From Chondrilla cf. caribensis (lineage: Eukaryota; Porifera; Demospongiae; Chondrillida; Chondrillidae): 64,000 nt of DNA. Numbering within the stretch: the stretch's first letter is position 1; each line of letters starts with the position of its first letter. The translations under genes were made by a program, and so were the position numbers. The stretch lies in the NCBI GenBank assembly GCA_964020155.1, contig OZ026556.1:4370001-4434000 (forward strand), written 5' to 3'. Positions 1 to 10,626 of the stretch are shown one piece after another. The notes under the pieces are model-generated. The model was not told the DNA's origin. It saw only the letters and a list, made by a program, of their open reading frames with translations, and did no database searches.

Positions 1-951
1 GTCAACCAGGTCCAGTAGCAGGGGAACTGGAACTGGGGTGGAGTTTCGCTGGAGCTGACTGCGGAAGTCCCGAGCAAGAGCCTTCAACCCAGTGTCATAG
101 AGAGACCTCTGAACGATCCAACAAGAGCACAGGTGAGCACACCGTACGTACATGTGAGTGTAAACATCACTGAGTACACCATATGTACATGTGGGTGTGA
201 GCATCATTGAGTACACCATATGTACGTACATGTGGGAGTGAGCGTCTTTGAGTACACCATATGTACGTACATGTGAGTGTGAGTGTCTTTAAGTACACCA
301 TATGTACGTACATGTGGGAGTGAGCGCCTTTGAGTACACCATATGTACGTACATGTGGGAGTGAGTGTCACTGAGTACACCATATGTACGTACATGTGAG
401 TGTGAGTGTCTTTAAGTACACCATATGTACGTACATGTGGGAGTGAGTGTCATTGAGTATGTGGTACGTATGTTGATGTGGGTGTGTGAATACCGTAATG
501 TACACATTAGATTGCTCTATATGTATGTATGTAGTCAAATGCAATAAGCATGTACACACTCATACACAGTGTACATAAGTGGATATAAACAATGTTATGT
601 GCATGCTATGTTGAGTATACATATGTGCTGTACACAATACTATGTTACGTATGATCTATGCGTGTCCATGTGTTGTGGGATAATTGCCACAGTGACACCA
701 CTAATGGTGAAAATGTTTGGGGTAATGACTCGGACGCCCACAGATAAACCCACAGATGCTGAGTTAGTACATACACACCTCACGTACAGTTCATAAGGCA
801 TGTGAGATGTGTGTACATATGGGAACAGATATCTTCACAAGTACCAAATTATGCTCCTCCATGACAATACAATACATCACATGAAATACATACGTACATA
901 CATTCCAAATGCACAATACATAATATGTACTGTGGGTCATGTAATAATGTA

Positions 952-994
<43 letters not shown>

Positions 995-2105
995 GTACTG
1001 TGGTCCATGTTGATACATATACAAGTACATACTTATATTATTGAGTTATTATAGCACTGTCATATCATACACAGACAGCTACAGTCAACAACACACAGTC
1101 ATGTATACCTGTCCATATTAGTGCTGGGATCAGCTGTGATTATCAAATTGATTATCAGTGCATAGCAACTGATACAGTGAATACTCATTAATCCACTGGG
1201 ATTCGTTTTCAAAGAATATGGTGGATTAACGAGTTTGGCAGATTAACTGGATACTCATTGGTACTTGTACATTATATTGGTACTGGGAAATTGTGGTGGA
1301 TTAAAAGGTTTGGTGGATAAAGCAGTGGTGGATTAACGAGAATTCACTGTGGATCAATCAATCAATAACCCGAAGTAATTAGGCTGAGTAGTCATCCAAC
1401 AGTTGTGATGTGGAGTCTTTAGATTCCTTTTCACATTTCAGGTACTCTTGAAGTACAAAATTGAACCCATGGAGTGAAGGTTTTGGGTAAGGAGGTGCAG
1501 TTGCATCCTGTTCTACTCAATTAATTACTTGCTGTGATTGATCGATTTGATTGCATAACCAACCATAATCAGGTTTAAATTGAAAATCAATTGATTAATC
1601 ATCCCAGTACTACACACGTACGTACGTACATACACATACTTCACATGTACACTACCCAAGTGTCTACCCAAGACTACACCACACTCACGGCTGTGCTTGC
1701 CTCCATGCTGTGAATACTGTTCTTCTGAAAAAAGTCAATGGCAGTCTTGAGCTGGTCCATAACCTTCAGGTACCTCTCCACGCTTCCAGGGACTCCACAG
1801 ATATCAGCCCTTTCTCTACGAGAACAAAATTCAACTTGTGGTATGAATGCACACAAATACCGTCGTCCTAGTACATCCAGCGTCATTTATGCAGGTTTGA
1901 ATGGGAATTGGGAGCACACATGCTCCATGCACTGTATGTTATGTCACTACGTACCCATTGAGAATCTCTTCTTCAACCTCTGCTGGGAGTTTGTGAAGGG
2001 CAAGAACTTTGTCAATGCCGTTCAGTGTCCTGTCCACATCTGGTGTCAGTAGTTAAGGTGCGCGGACGTGAACAAGTGCTAATTACCACACACATGCACA
2101 CACAC

Positions 2106-2147
<42 letters not shown>

Positions 2148-3307
2148 TACTTAATGTATGGTGTATACATACATGCATACACATGTACAAACCCTTATTG
2201 TTCAGGGCCTATATGCACATATACAGTTCACATATAAAACACAAGTACTGAATATATGTACACTTGCATGTATATTTGTATGTACAAACACACATAATAA
2301 TGTGTATAAATAGTATGTGCATATAGTTAATGATGTTATTAGGCCCACTACACGTCCATACTGGGTACAGAGTATACTTGTGTGTATATGGAACCTATCT
2401 TAAGACAGCCTCTTCACAAGATCCACCTGTCCTAAATGACCATTACGGTGGAACCTCTCTATTACAAACCTCTGAAATGTGGAAACCTCTGTAATAAAGA
2501 CACCATTCTGTGTCCCAGGGAAGTACTGTAGTGTATTAAGTGACCTCTGAATTGAGGAAACCTCTGTAATAAGTACTAAAATTAAGGTCCCAAAGTGTCC
2601 TTAATAGAGAGGTTTCACTGTATTTCACTACCAACCACGTCAATTCAACTACAGTGAAGCACCTCTACTCAAAGACCACCTGTCACTCAGACCTCTCCCG
2701 CTCCCTTGGGTGGTCTTTATATGCAGATTCCCCTGTATGTGGTTTGGATACTTCCCTGGAGTCGCTTTAGTCTGGTTGTCTCATCATGGATGGGCTTGAT
2801 GGTCTCCTCCAGGTTACATAGACGCTCGTTGAAGGACTCCAAAATGCCACACTAAACAACAGAGTACACAGGTCCGATCAGTGCTATCGGATACACAATA
2901 ACACTACACACCAATGGTTAATTTAAGTCCATTGGTACTGAAGAACTCAAGGCACTGAACAGATTCCAGATTTGTGCTTTCACAGACACTAGGCCAATGG
3001 CTGACCAACAGTGTTAGATACCCTCCGCTAATGGTTTACGTGAAACGTGGGTCAACATACCATTGACTTGGTCAGTTCATTACTCCTATTGAGACTTTGC
3101 TCCAATTCTACAATCTTTGCATCGGTCTAAAGAAGAAATAGCAAAACAGTTCCTCGAAAAATGCAGTCTGCCCAGTGTCCTTGACGGCTCGCTGGTTACT
3201 CAACGAACACTTTAGTTCCGTCCACAAAACTATGTAAGTTCACCACAGCATTTTACCTGTTCTAGCTTTCGCTCTATTACAGCTTTTTTCATCGAAATAC
3301 CTTCCAT
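1..3307 (-). CDS. EXOC7: Exocyst complex component 7 (Exo70), N-terminal part; 3' end beyond window
   Basis: Exo70 is a subunit of the exocyst, which tethers secretory vesicles to the plasma membrane. I assembled six exons by hand: 3307-3257, 3126-3061, 2851-2752, 2039-1955, 1815-1689 and 108-1. All have GT/AG ends and compatible phases, giving 179 residues so far. Exons 2-4 encode the N-terminal coiled coil (ELEQSLNRSNELTK, then IKPIHDETTRLKRLQ, then VDRTLNGIDKVL), which aligns with the conserved EXOC7 N terminus (IVPVHKQTENLQRLQ type). Exon 5 carries VERYLKVMDQLKTAIDFF, matching LEEYLGSMAKIQKAVEYF of the family. Exon 6 ends in PVPLLLDLVD, like SPVLILDL. The start at 3307 has a second in-frame ATG five codons later. 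The intron between exons 5 and 6 (1.6 kb) is filled with repeats. The C-terminal Exo70 domain must lie left of the window. Identification rests on remembered family similarity and is strong. Confidence 0.9.
138..460. repeat. 41-bp minisatellite in EXOC7 intron
   Basis: About eight head-to-tail copies of a 41-bp unit containing ACACCATATGTACGTACATG. The ACACCATATG core recurs every 41 bases. Copies differ by a few bases. Short minus-strand ORFs here are repeat translations. Confidence 0.9.
961..993. repeat. (TA)n microsatellite
   Basis: Uninterrupted alternating TA tract inside the EXOC7 intron. It produces artefactual YIYI-type ORFs on both strands. Confidence 0.97.
1119..1612. mobile_element. 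Non-autonomous inverted-repeat element with a nested MITE
   Basis: The outer ends read TAGTGCTGGGAT and ATCCCAGTACTA, inverted copies with one mismatch, followed by AT-rich GATTAATC-type subterminal sequence on both sides. No clear target duplication is visible. The ends resemble those of hAT-type MITEs (tentative). Inside it, 1175-1349 is a second element whose ends CAGTGAATACTCATTAATCC and its inverted counterpart near 1327-1349 form imperfect inverted repeats of pogo/Tigger style. The nesting shows two insertion events in the EXOC7 intron. Confidence 0.6.
2101..2145. repeat. (CA)n microsatellite
   Basis: CA dinucleotide run with one interruption, in the EXOC7 intron between exons 3 and 4. 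Confidence 0.97.
2446..2620. mobile_element. Pogo/Tigger-like MITE in EXOC7 intron
   Basis: Terminal inverted repeats CGGTGGAACCTCTCTATTA and TTAATAGAGAGGTTTCACTG are flanked on both sides by TA, the target duplication of Tc1/mariner/pogo elements. It is 175 bp long with no coding capacity. Similar CAGTNNNACCTC ends occur at 1175 and 37245. Confidence 0.7.
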
Positions 3308-3406
3308 CTCTAGCAAAATATTTTCCTAAGGCCACGCCCCTTCAGTCATATCAGGGAAAATCCTCTTCTAGCTGAGATCGGCCGGGTGTGCTATAGAAGA
3401 AACGAA
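3308..3406. promoter_or_regulatory. Compact bidirectional promoter of EXOC7 and WBP11
   Basis: The start codons of the two divergent genes are separated by only 99 bp, so both 5' UTRs and the core promoter must fit here or overlap coding sequence. It contains a GC-box-like CCACGCCCC and no TATA box that I can see. Confidence 0.75.
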
Positions 3407-6285
3407 ATGGGGAAAAGATCTACAAAAACGACTAAGAGCGGAAAATTTATGAATCCAACAGACCAGTGGAGTAAGTTAACAGCCTTTTGCGCTCGTTTGC
3501 AGCACTTGGACATTCACTAGGTATGCCAGAGCGTGTAATGTCCCTCACGTTCTGTCCTCTCCTCTTTGCCAGGAAAAGAATCGAGAAGGAAAGAATTGAG
3601 AAAAGTATGTTCTTTCACTCAAGTACTTGCTAAGTAAATAACCGCTTAGTGAATTAGTTCCTTAAGAGTTGCCTCTTTTTATATGGATGAACTATATCAC
3701 CTTCATCCCGTTCACTCCACGAATTGTATCACGTCATGCGTGTAAGCCTGGATCCTGTAGCCCAGAAGGTGTAGAATCTCTTCCGATTGCAGTATTTATT
3801 GACTTTGTTGACCGATTCAGAACAAGAAACAGAGACAGGCTGTGAGGGAGGCCGTCATACGGGCAAAGGACCCACGGAGGATGCTGAGAGAGATTGAAGA
3901 AATAGAAAAAGTCGGTGAGTGCATGTCGGAGTGACCCCGCATGAACCACACATAGCACATATGCTTGTATAGTCAAACGTGTACTACATATGTACATGTG
4001 TACAAGGAGACATGTGCATGCATTTGTACGTATGTACATGTGTACAAGAAACATGTTCAAATTTACCACTGACCATCATACATCTGTGACAATACTGTCA
4101 TCTACGTACGTACCTAATACCTACATATGTACATGTGTATGTACATGTGCTTTTTGAGTGATTTATAAGTTTATTTGTTCTCTGCAGAGGCTGATGCCGG
4201 TCCTGTTCCTCTCCCAAATGAAAAATCATTAAAGGAGAAGAAGAAGAAATTAGAAGACACTTTAAAAAGAGTTGTATCGCATTTTGTGAGTGCAGTACTG
4301 TACAGTCTATGTGTTGGAGTACAGCTTGCTTAGTAAGCATCCTGGTTAGTACATACTCCCAGTTAGTACTTACTCCTGGTTAGTACATACTCCTGGTTAG
4401 TACATACTCCTGGTTAATACATACTCCTGGTTAGTACATACTCCTGGTTAGTACACACTCCTGGTTAGTACATACTCCTGGTTAGTACATACTCCTGGTT
4501 AGTACACACTCCTGGTTAGTACACACTCCTGGTTAGTACACACTCCTGGTTAGTACACACCCTTGGTTAGTACACACTCCTGGTTAGTACTTATTCCTAG
4601 TTAGTACGGTGTACATGTACAATTCACTAGAAGTATACATATTACGTATGTGATAAGTATAGTACTCTAATACTGTATGCACTATGCACCATATAATATT
4701 ATACACATATGTATGTGTACTGTATGTATGTACTAAAAATGGTGTACTGATGCAATACATATGACCACTCTTTGATATTGGTGGGCTTGTAGGAAAGGGA
4801 CGACCCAAAGAAAGCAGTAAACATTAAAGGTTTGATTTTGGAGTCCGAATCCAAGAGAAGAGACATGGCCAAAGTATTCAGTGAGTAACCAACATCGTCT
4901 GTACAGTACTTAGGTGTTTGTATGTGTGCTACGAATCTTTGCTGGTTGGTGGTACGTACGTACTTACTACACTGACAAAGACCTCTGTCATGTATGCGCA
5001 CATATGCATGTGTACACGTTGTTAGAAAACATGTTTGTGTAGTGCATGTACGTATGTCTGTGTAACGCATGTAGGTCTGTGTAGTGCATATGCATATGTA
5101 TGTCTGTGTAGTGCATGTATGTCTGTATATTGCACGTTTCTCTGTGTAGTACCTGTATGTCTGCATATTGCACGTTTGTTTGCATACATGTGATTGTGGT
5201 TCACTGTACTTACTCTCCCCACTCACTCCCCAGGGGACTACCAAACCGCCAGGTCACAAATCAATGTATCAGATATCCCACTCCCGGGAGAGGGGCTACC
5301 AGGTTTGTGCTCGCAAGTGTGCCCGTGTATGTACATGTATGTGCATGGGAACTTGATCCTCTCTGCTCTCTGCACGCTGCAGGTTCCCTAGATAATATCC
5401 CTCTACCAGGTATGGAGAGGTAGGTGGAATTGTGTCGTTTTTGCCAAAGAACTTGAATGATTTATTGTTGCTGTTTGCAGTGGTAGCGGTCCTCCCCCAC
5501 CTCCTCCTGGTCCACCTCCAAAGGACTTGTACGCTCCTTTCAAGTTGGCTGAGGATGACGAGGATGATGACATGAGGAGTGACTATGGTTCAGACAGTGA
5601 GAGTGGTGAAGGGAGTGACAATGAGAGTGACAGAGATGAACCTGAAGACAGTCGGCAACGAACAGTGAGGTTTGCGGATGATGAACAGCAGGAAAGAAAG
5701 TCCGAGCCATCTATGGTGACCCCTCCTGGTCCACCACCTGGGTTACCAGGGATGCCACCAGGCCCTCCCCCTGGTATTCCACCACCCCTGATACGGCCAC
5801 CTCCACCACCTTCAGGTTTACCACCTAGACCGCCGTTTGGGGGTCCTCCGGGTCCACCACCTGGTCCTCTACCTCCTCACTTGATGCCCCCAGCAATGCC
5901 ACCACACCCCCCTCAACCTAGTGCTCCACCCACTAGCACCCCGCATCACATTAAGTCACCAGCTGTAATTTCAGCTGCTCCGACTATTGCTGCTCCACCT
6001 GTGAAGAATCCCGACGTAGAGCCACCTCCTCAAGAATCTGCAACCATTTCCGCTGAACCCAAGCTACGGAACACGAAAGCTGAAATTACCAAATTCATGC
6101 CGACCTCCCTACGTGTGCGAAGAGAAAACCCCAAAAACATGAAACCGAAACTAAAACCTCAGAATCCTTTGCTGGTCAGTACATCTACAAACTCCCAACC
6201 AAAGGGCACCACAAAGCAAGGACAACTGATGGCACAGGGTGATGCGTACGATGCCTTCATGAGGGAGATGTCTGGACTACTATGA
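3407..6285 (+). CDS. WBP11: WW domain-binding protein 11 (splicing factor)
   Basis: WBP11 (SIPP1/NPWBP) is a nuclear proline-rich protein associated with the spliceosome and PP1. Eight exons join in frame: 3407-3470, 3573-3604, 3821-3914, 4188-4285, 4793-4880, 5234-5302, 5383-5419 and 5481-6285, giving 428 aa. The start GKRSTKTTKSGKFMNPTDQ matches the family's invariant N terminus. Exons 3-5 are a charged helical region. Two DIPLPG-type motifs lie near residues 140-160. An acidic DE/SDS block and long PPGPP/PPPG runs (WW-ligand type) follow. AEITKFMPTSLRVRREN (361-377) and the final AYDAFMREMSGLL are the family's C-terminal signatures. It is shorter than the human protein (about 640 aa), mainly in the proline-rich part. 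The donor at 5419/5420 was chosen over GT at 5410 because only it restores the PPPPPPG frame. Confidence 0.93.
4340..4605. repeat. 17-bp minisatellite in WBP11 intron 4
   Basis: About 15 copies of a 17-bp unit containing TCCTGGTTAGTACATAC, varying at one or two positions (ACATAC/ACACAC). It is wholly intronic. Confidence 0.92.
4985..5190. repeat. Degenerate short tandem repeat in WBP11 intron 5
   Basis: Imperfect repeats built on GTCTGTGTAGTGCATGTA, roughly 20-25 bp each. They give long but spurious minus-strand ORFs rich in HYTDI. Confidence 0.8.
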
Positions 6286-7141
6286 CCATATTGTGTGTGT
6301 ACTTACTGTATTTGTGTATGTGGACTTGTTCACTTGTTTGTGTAAGCTAGAAACTTCTTGTTTACTGGCAAGTTCTAATTCAAACCCTCTGTGTACTGCA
6401 CTATTGCTTACCTAGTTGTTTTGACTCTGATGAGGATGTTTTTAAATTGACATCATTACAATGATCTACCAGGAGACCTCTCCTCCTCATATAGTGACTC
6501 GAGTAGTCTCATGTAGCCAGACACTTGATCAGCCATTTATTCTGTTGTGGCTAAGTAATTGTACAAAAATGAAGTGAAGCAAAAGATGGGCCACACCAGA
6601 CTATGACTCCTTGTGGTACTAGACCAATAATATGGTTACCTACGTATGTGCTGTACAAGCTGTGGCAAATGCAGTGTAGTGCTCATGTTGATATTTGTAT
6701 GGTTAAATTGACCTCTATTATCCTCACATGCAAATCGACCCCCTTGTGCAAGCTACAATACATGTGTATTGCTTCTGGCTAAATTTCTCTCATACGTTTT
6801 ATATAATAGATCCCTTCTCGATCAACAATATTGCACAGGAAATGATCGATCCAATTTTGAAGAGACAGTGGAGCGCTATACGTGCCTTTTAGTGTACGTA
6901 CCTGAGGAGAACCCTGATTGATAATTACCATCATGTAATCACATAATATGATAAAAAGTGGTGATTGGGGATATATAGAGGTGTACCATGATAATAATAA
7001 CAGCTTCATGCCAAGCAAATGAACTGATGTTAACATAATATGTACAATATAATAATGACTTGCAAGTACTGTGCCTCACAAATAATTGTGTATAAAATAC
7101 AGCAAGAGAAAATGAACACACACACGTACACCAGCCGTTGA
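6286..7141. other. Convergent intergenic region, WBP11/forkhead 3' ends
   Basis: Short 3' UTRs of two converging genes are expected here. It is AT-rich. I see no coding region, RNA gene or clear repeat. Confidence 0.6.
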
Positions 7142-8669
7142 TTAATTGTAGGTTTCGACTGTCTGTTGGAAATCATTCAAATATTGCATAGTTTCCTCTT
7201 TGGACTCTGCCCAGGGGTGGGGAGCCTCTAGGATTGATTTGGGATCGCTCTGGCTGTGAACAGTCATCTCCCCGAAAAGATGAACTGGAGATTCATCACA
7301 TCGTGAAGATTTCAGGAACTTAAATTCTCGGGCAGGGGTGGAGTCATTATTACATTGTGATATTGAAGCGAGGGGTGACATGTAGGTTGACGCATGTGAT
7401 TCCATGTCATTGTTGGAAAATACTGGGGAGACTAGAGGGGAATACCCAACAGCATGTGTAGGTTGACTGCTACATGCAGGACAGCTCCCCGGAGGCCTCG
7501 AGTGGCCCAACAGGTTGACCCAGTCAAGATCTTCCACTCTCAATGGATCAGCAACAAAACAAGAGGGATTACCACAGCGTGACACTCTCTTCTTTGGTAC
7601 GCTCTTTCTTCTGTTGGAAGAAGATCCATGACGTTTCTTTGTCCTTGAGGTTTTTTGCTTCGATCTGGTGACCCTTATGTCCCCCAGTTGAGAGAGCTTC
7701 TCCATGTGGTCTTTTATAATACCCGTGTACTCTTGGTTGATTTCCCAACAGTGCCCCTTCCTGCTGTCATCTGGAGACCTTATGACCTTGATGAATAGTG
7801 GGTTCAGTGACAAGTTATGACGAATGGAGTTCTGCAACACAGAAACAAGAAATGGTGAATACCGTATATTATACAGTGCTTGAATACAACATGTAAGTAT
7901 GTATTGTGTGAGACTTAAGGACATACAAAAGAGAGAAAAGAACTACATCATTTAAAATAGGAAGAAATTCCATGTAAAGACATGTGTACTAGGAGCTGGA
8001 GAAGTGGACTAGAATTCGTTGGAACACCATCTGCCCCCCTTGGACTGGTGCTGCCCTTACACACAACACATCTACAATGCACTCATAAGGAGTCCACAGG
8101 GGTGGAACAGAGCATACCTGCCAGCTCTGGTCAGCTCCAACGAAGTACCTGAAATTGGCCCTGATCCAGGAGTAGATATCAGAGAGCGGAACACAGTTCT
8201 GAGGATGATTGACCAGGGCTAGCAAGATCATGGTGGCATAGGAGAACGGCGGCTTGACCGGGTCCACTAGATAGTTTGGGCTACTGTTCTTATAGTACAT
8301 GGTCAGCTCTACAAGATTTCTCCTCAGTGAAGGATTCAGCTTCATTCTCTGTTCGTTGGACAACGTGATGTCGACGATACTGTAATCTTCTCCCTCCTCG
8401 TCACTGCTGGGCTCTTCGGAAGGAGATTTGGCAAAAGGAGTGAGGTCTTTGGCTCTTAAATCCGAAAGCCAGGTCAAGTTGGTTAGCCCGGTATCCTGGA
8501 CCAGCTGGTCGGTTGGATCGATGTTCTCCTGTGAGCCGTTACCGCCCTCTGAGGTGTACTGAGGAAAAACGTGTCCCAGTAGGAAATTGGTGGATACGTC
8601 GCTCTGTTTGCTTATAGCAGCCTGTAACAGTTTCTGCTGTAGCTGATTCATGATGAACAGCTGCTCCAA
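7142..8669 (-). CDS. Forkhead-box transcription factor, FoxJ1-like
   Basis: Sequence-specific DNA-binding transcription factor. Two exons, 8669-8118 and 7831-7142, join between WQ and NSIRHNLSLN, giving 413 aa. The forkhead domain spans about residues 139-225: KPPFSYATMILLALVNHPQN, then the DIYSWIRANFRYF helix, then the recognition helix NSIRHNLSLNPLFIKV and the wing KGHCWEINQEY. The WQNSIRHNLSLN..FIKV stretch fits FoxJ1 (also FoxK) better than FoxN or FoxJ2/3, but helix 1-2 (LLALVNHPQNCVPLSD) is divergent, so the subfamily is tentative. A basic KR-rich segment after the domain is a likely nuclear signal. The acidic Ser/Glu segment before it (SPSEEPSSDEEGED) may be an activation or phosphorylation region. 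The C-terminal third is not recognisable. If truly FoxJ1, its known role is the motile-cilium programme. Confidence 0.88.
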
Positions 8670-9130
8670 AAAACGCTCCTCGGTTTGAGGTAAACAGACA
8701 CTTCGCTTCTTGCGTTACGTTTTGGTACACCCGCTGGGTGACGCCCTCTTATCTCTTCACTCCACAAACACTTTGCGGTTCAGCATAAACGATAACCTCA
8801 AACTTCCAGCGGTTTTATCTTCTTCTACTGTTCGTTGGCTGATTTTCGCAAATTCGTCCACTCCAGCAGTTTGCAAGGATTGGTCAACGAGTAAAGCCGC
8901 GCGATACGTTTTCGTTTATCCCTCCGTTTGCCATGGCAACAGGGAATCGAACGTTTATTTATCAAACAATGTTTACACAACACACTCTCGACAATGCAAA
9001 GTAGGTCAGGTTATCTGTGGGTGAACTTCTGCGCACAGTGGACTCAGAAGCGAGTCCAGACGAGAAATGTCTATCGGTGAATGGTGGAAATAGTGAGAAA
9101 ACCTATGGAACAGAGAAAGTAAAGTAGAAA
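8670..9130. promoter_or_regulatory. Forkhead gene 5' region / ATAD5 3' flank
   Basis: 461 bp between the forkhead start codon and the ATAD5 stop. It must contain the forkhead promoter and the ATAD5 3' UTR. I see no TATA box, RNA gene or repeat. Confidence 0.5.
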
Positions 9131-10571
9131 TCAGGAGAGATTCACTGCTAGGTGAAATGTATGTCCTAACCGTCGCTTTGCTTTTGCTTCTCGTCGATTC
9201 TGTTCAGAGAAGCAAATAGTGCCAAGTGTTGGTAGGACATCAAGGACAAGTTGCCGACGAGAAAGATTATGGACGGGCAAAAATAGAGGGGAGGCAGCGT
9301 CCCATAATTCTGATTGACGGTTTAGTTTCCTATCAGGATATGAACATGCATGATGGGATAGCATCATTACAACTTTGCATGGTTGTACTCACTTTGTAGT
9401 CCTATGTACAGAATCAATTGTATCAGAAATAATATCAACAGGACTGGGTGAGGATGCGTGAGGGACTAAATCCAACAACATGTGTTGGAAGTGGCTTTGT
9501 GCTAAAGCCTCACAATCAGACGCAATCTGAGATAACAGCTATAAAAAAAAAAAAAAAACGAACCAAGTTAGCAAATTTGACAACAAGAGTGGGGTAAATG
9601 GTCAAAAATCACCTCTACTGGTATCAGAAAACTAGTGTCTTGTTCACGCTCCTCGTCCAAGAGTGAGGTGCATGCTGCTCTCCTCCACCAGGGAGTGACA
9701 CAGGCAGGTTCAAGTTTAATACCAGTGGGCTGTAGGACGTCCAACTCGGACATCTGATCAGCAAGGCGGTGCAATGTTTTCAACTGTTCCGCCATGCTAC
9801 CAGGCTGGTTGAATTTGGAAGGACCAGACAGCATTTGGTGGTGCTGACTGGAATAAGCCATGGTCTGTAGCTGTCTGTTGTATACGGTATCAATGATGTT
9901 GACATTACACGTTTTCAAATTCAAATGTCCTTCAAGAGAAGGGAATGGAGTAACTGTATTTGTCTGAAGGTTTGCATTCAGCAGACAACTTAGTAGCCAG
10001 TGCGAGAAGGAGGGCCTTTCACTGCTGGCGGGAGCATCATGTCTACCAGAACCTGTTCTGTGTAGCGGGCTAGCAAGCCAGAGCTGCAGTGTCAGAAGGC
10101 ACCTCCTCATGTCGTGATCAAAGAGCTTCACCAATAAATCAGCTTCTTTCAACGACAGCAAAACACCCTGGCTGAGTGACAGGACTTGAAGGTGTACTGA
10201 AATATCTTCCTAAAGATATTAAACAGACAATCTGTCGACACACAGTGTACGGGAACTCCTTATACAAATGTACTGAGCACAAACAAAAACACAGTAATAA
10301 TATGTACATACATAAGATAGTGCTAGTACTGAAAGCAAGAGAAAGCATCAGTTGAGAAAAGCCACTATAATTATAATAACAATACTGCTATGTTCATTAC
10401 CATACCACGGGTGGATGCTGACATACCATTGAAGGAGCATAGAACGAGACATCCAAATATCCACAAGTTAACTCCAAAGTAGGATCTGCCGTGTACAAAG
10501 ACAGGTACATAGCATGGTAATAGCATAAATGTATGGTGTATAGGCATTTGGTACCAAACCACACACACATG

Positions 10572-10626
<55 letters not shown>

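Noticed and set aside
4340..4605. CRISPR-like regular repeats
   Set aside because: Short minisatellite without unique spacers, inside an intron of an animal gene.
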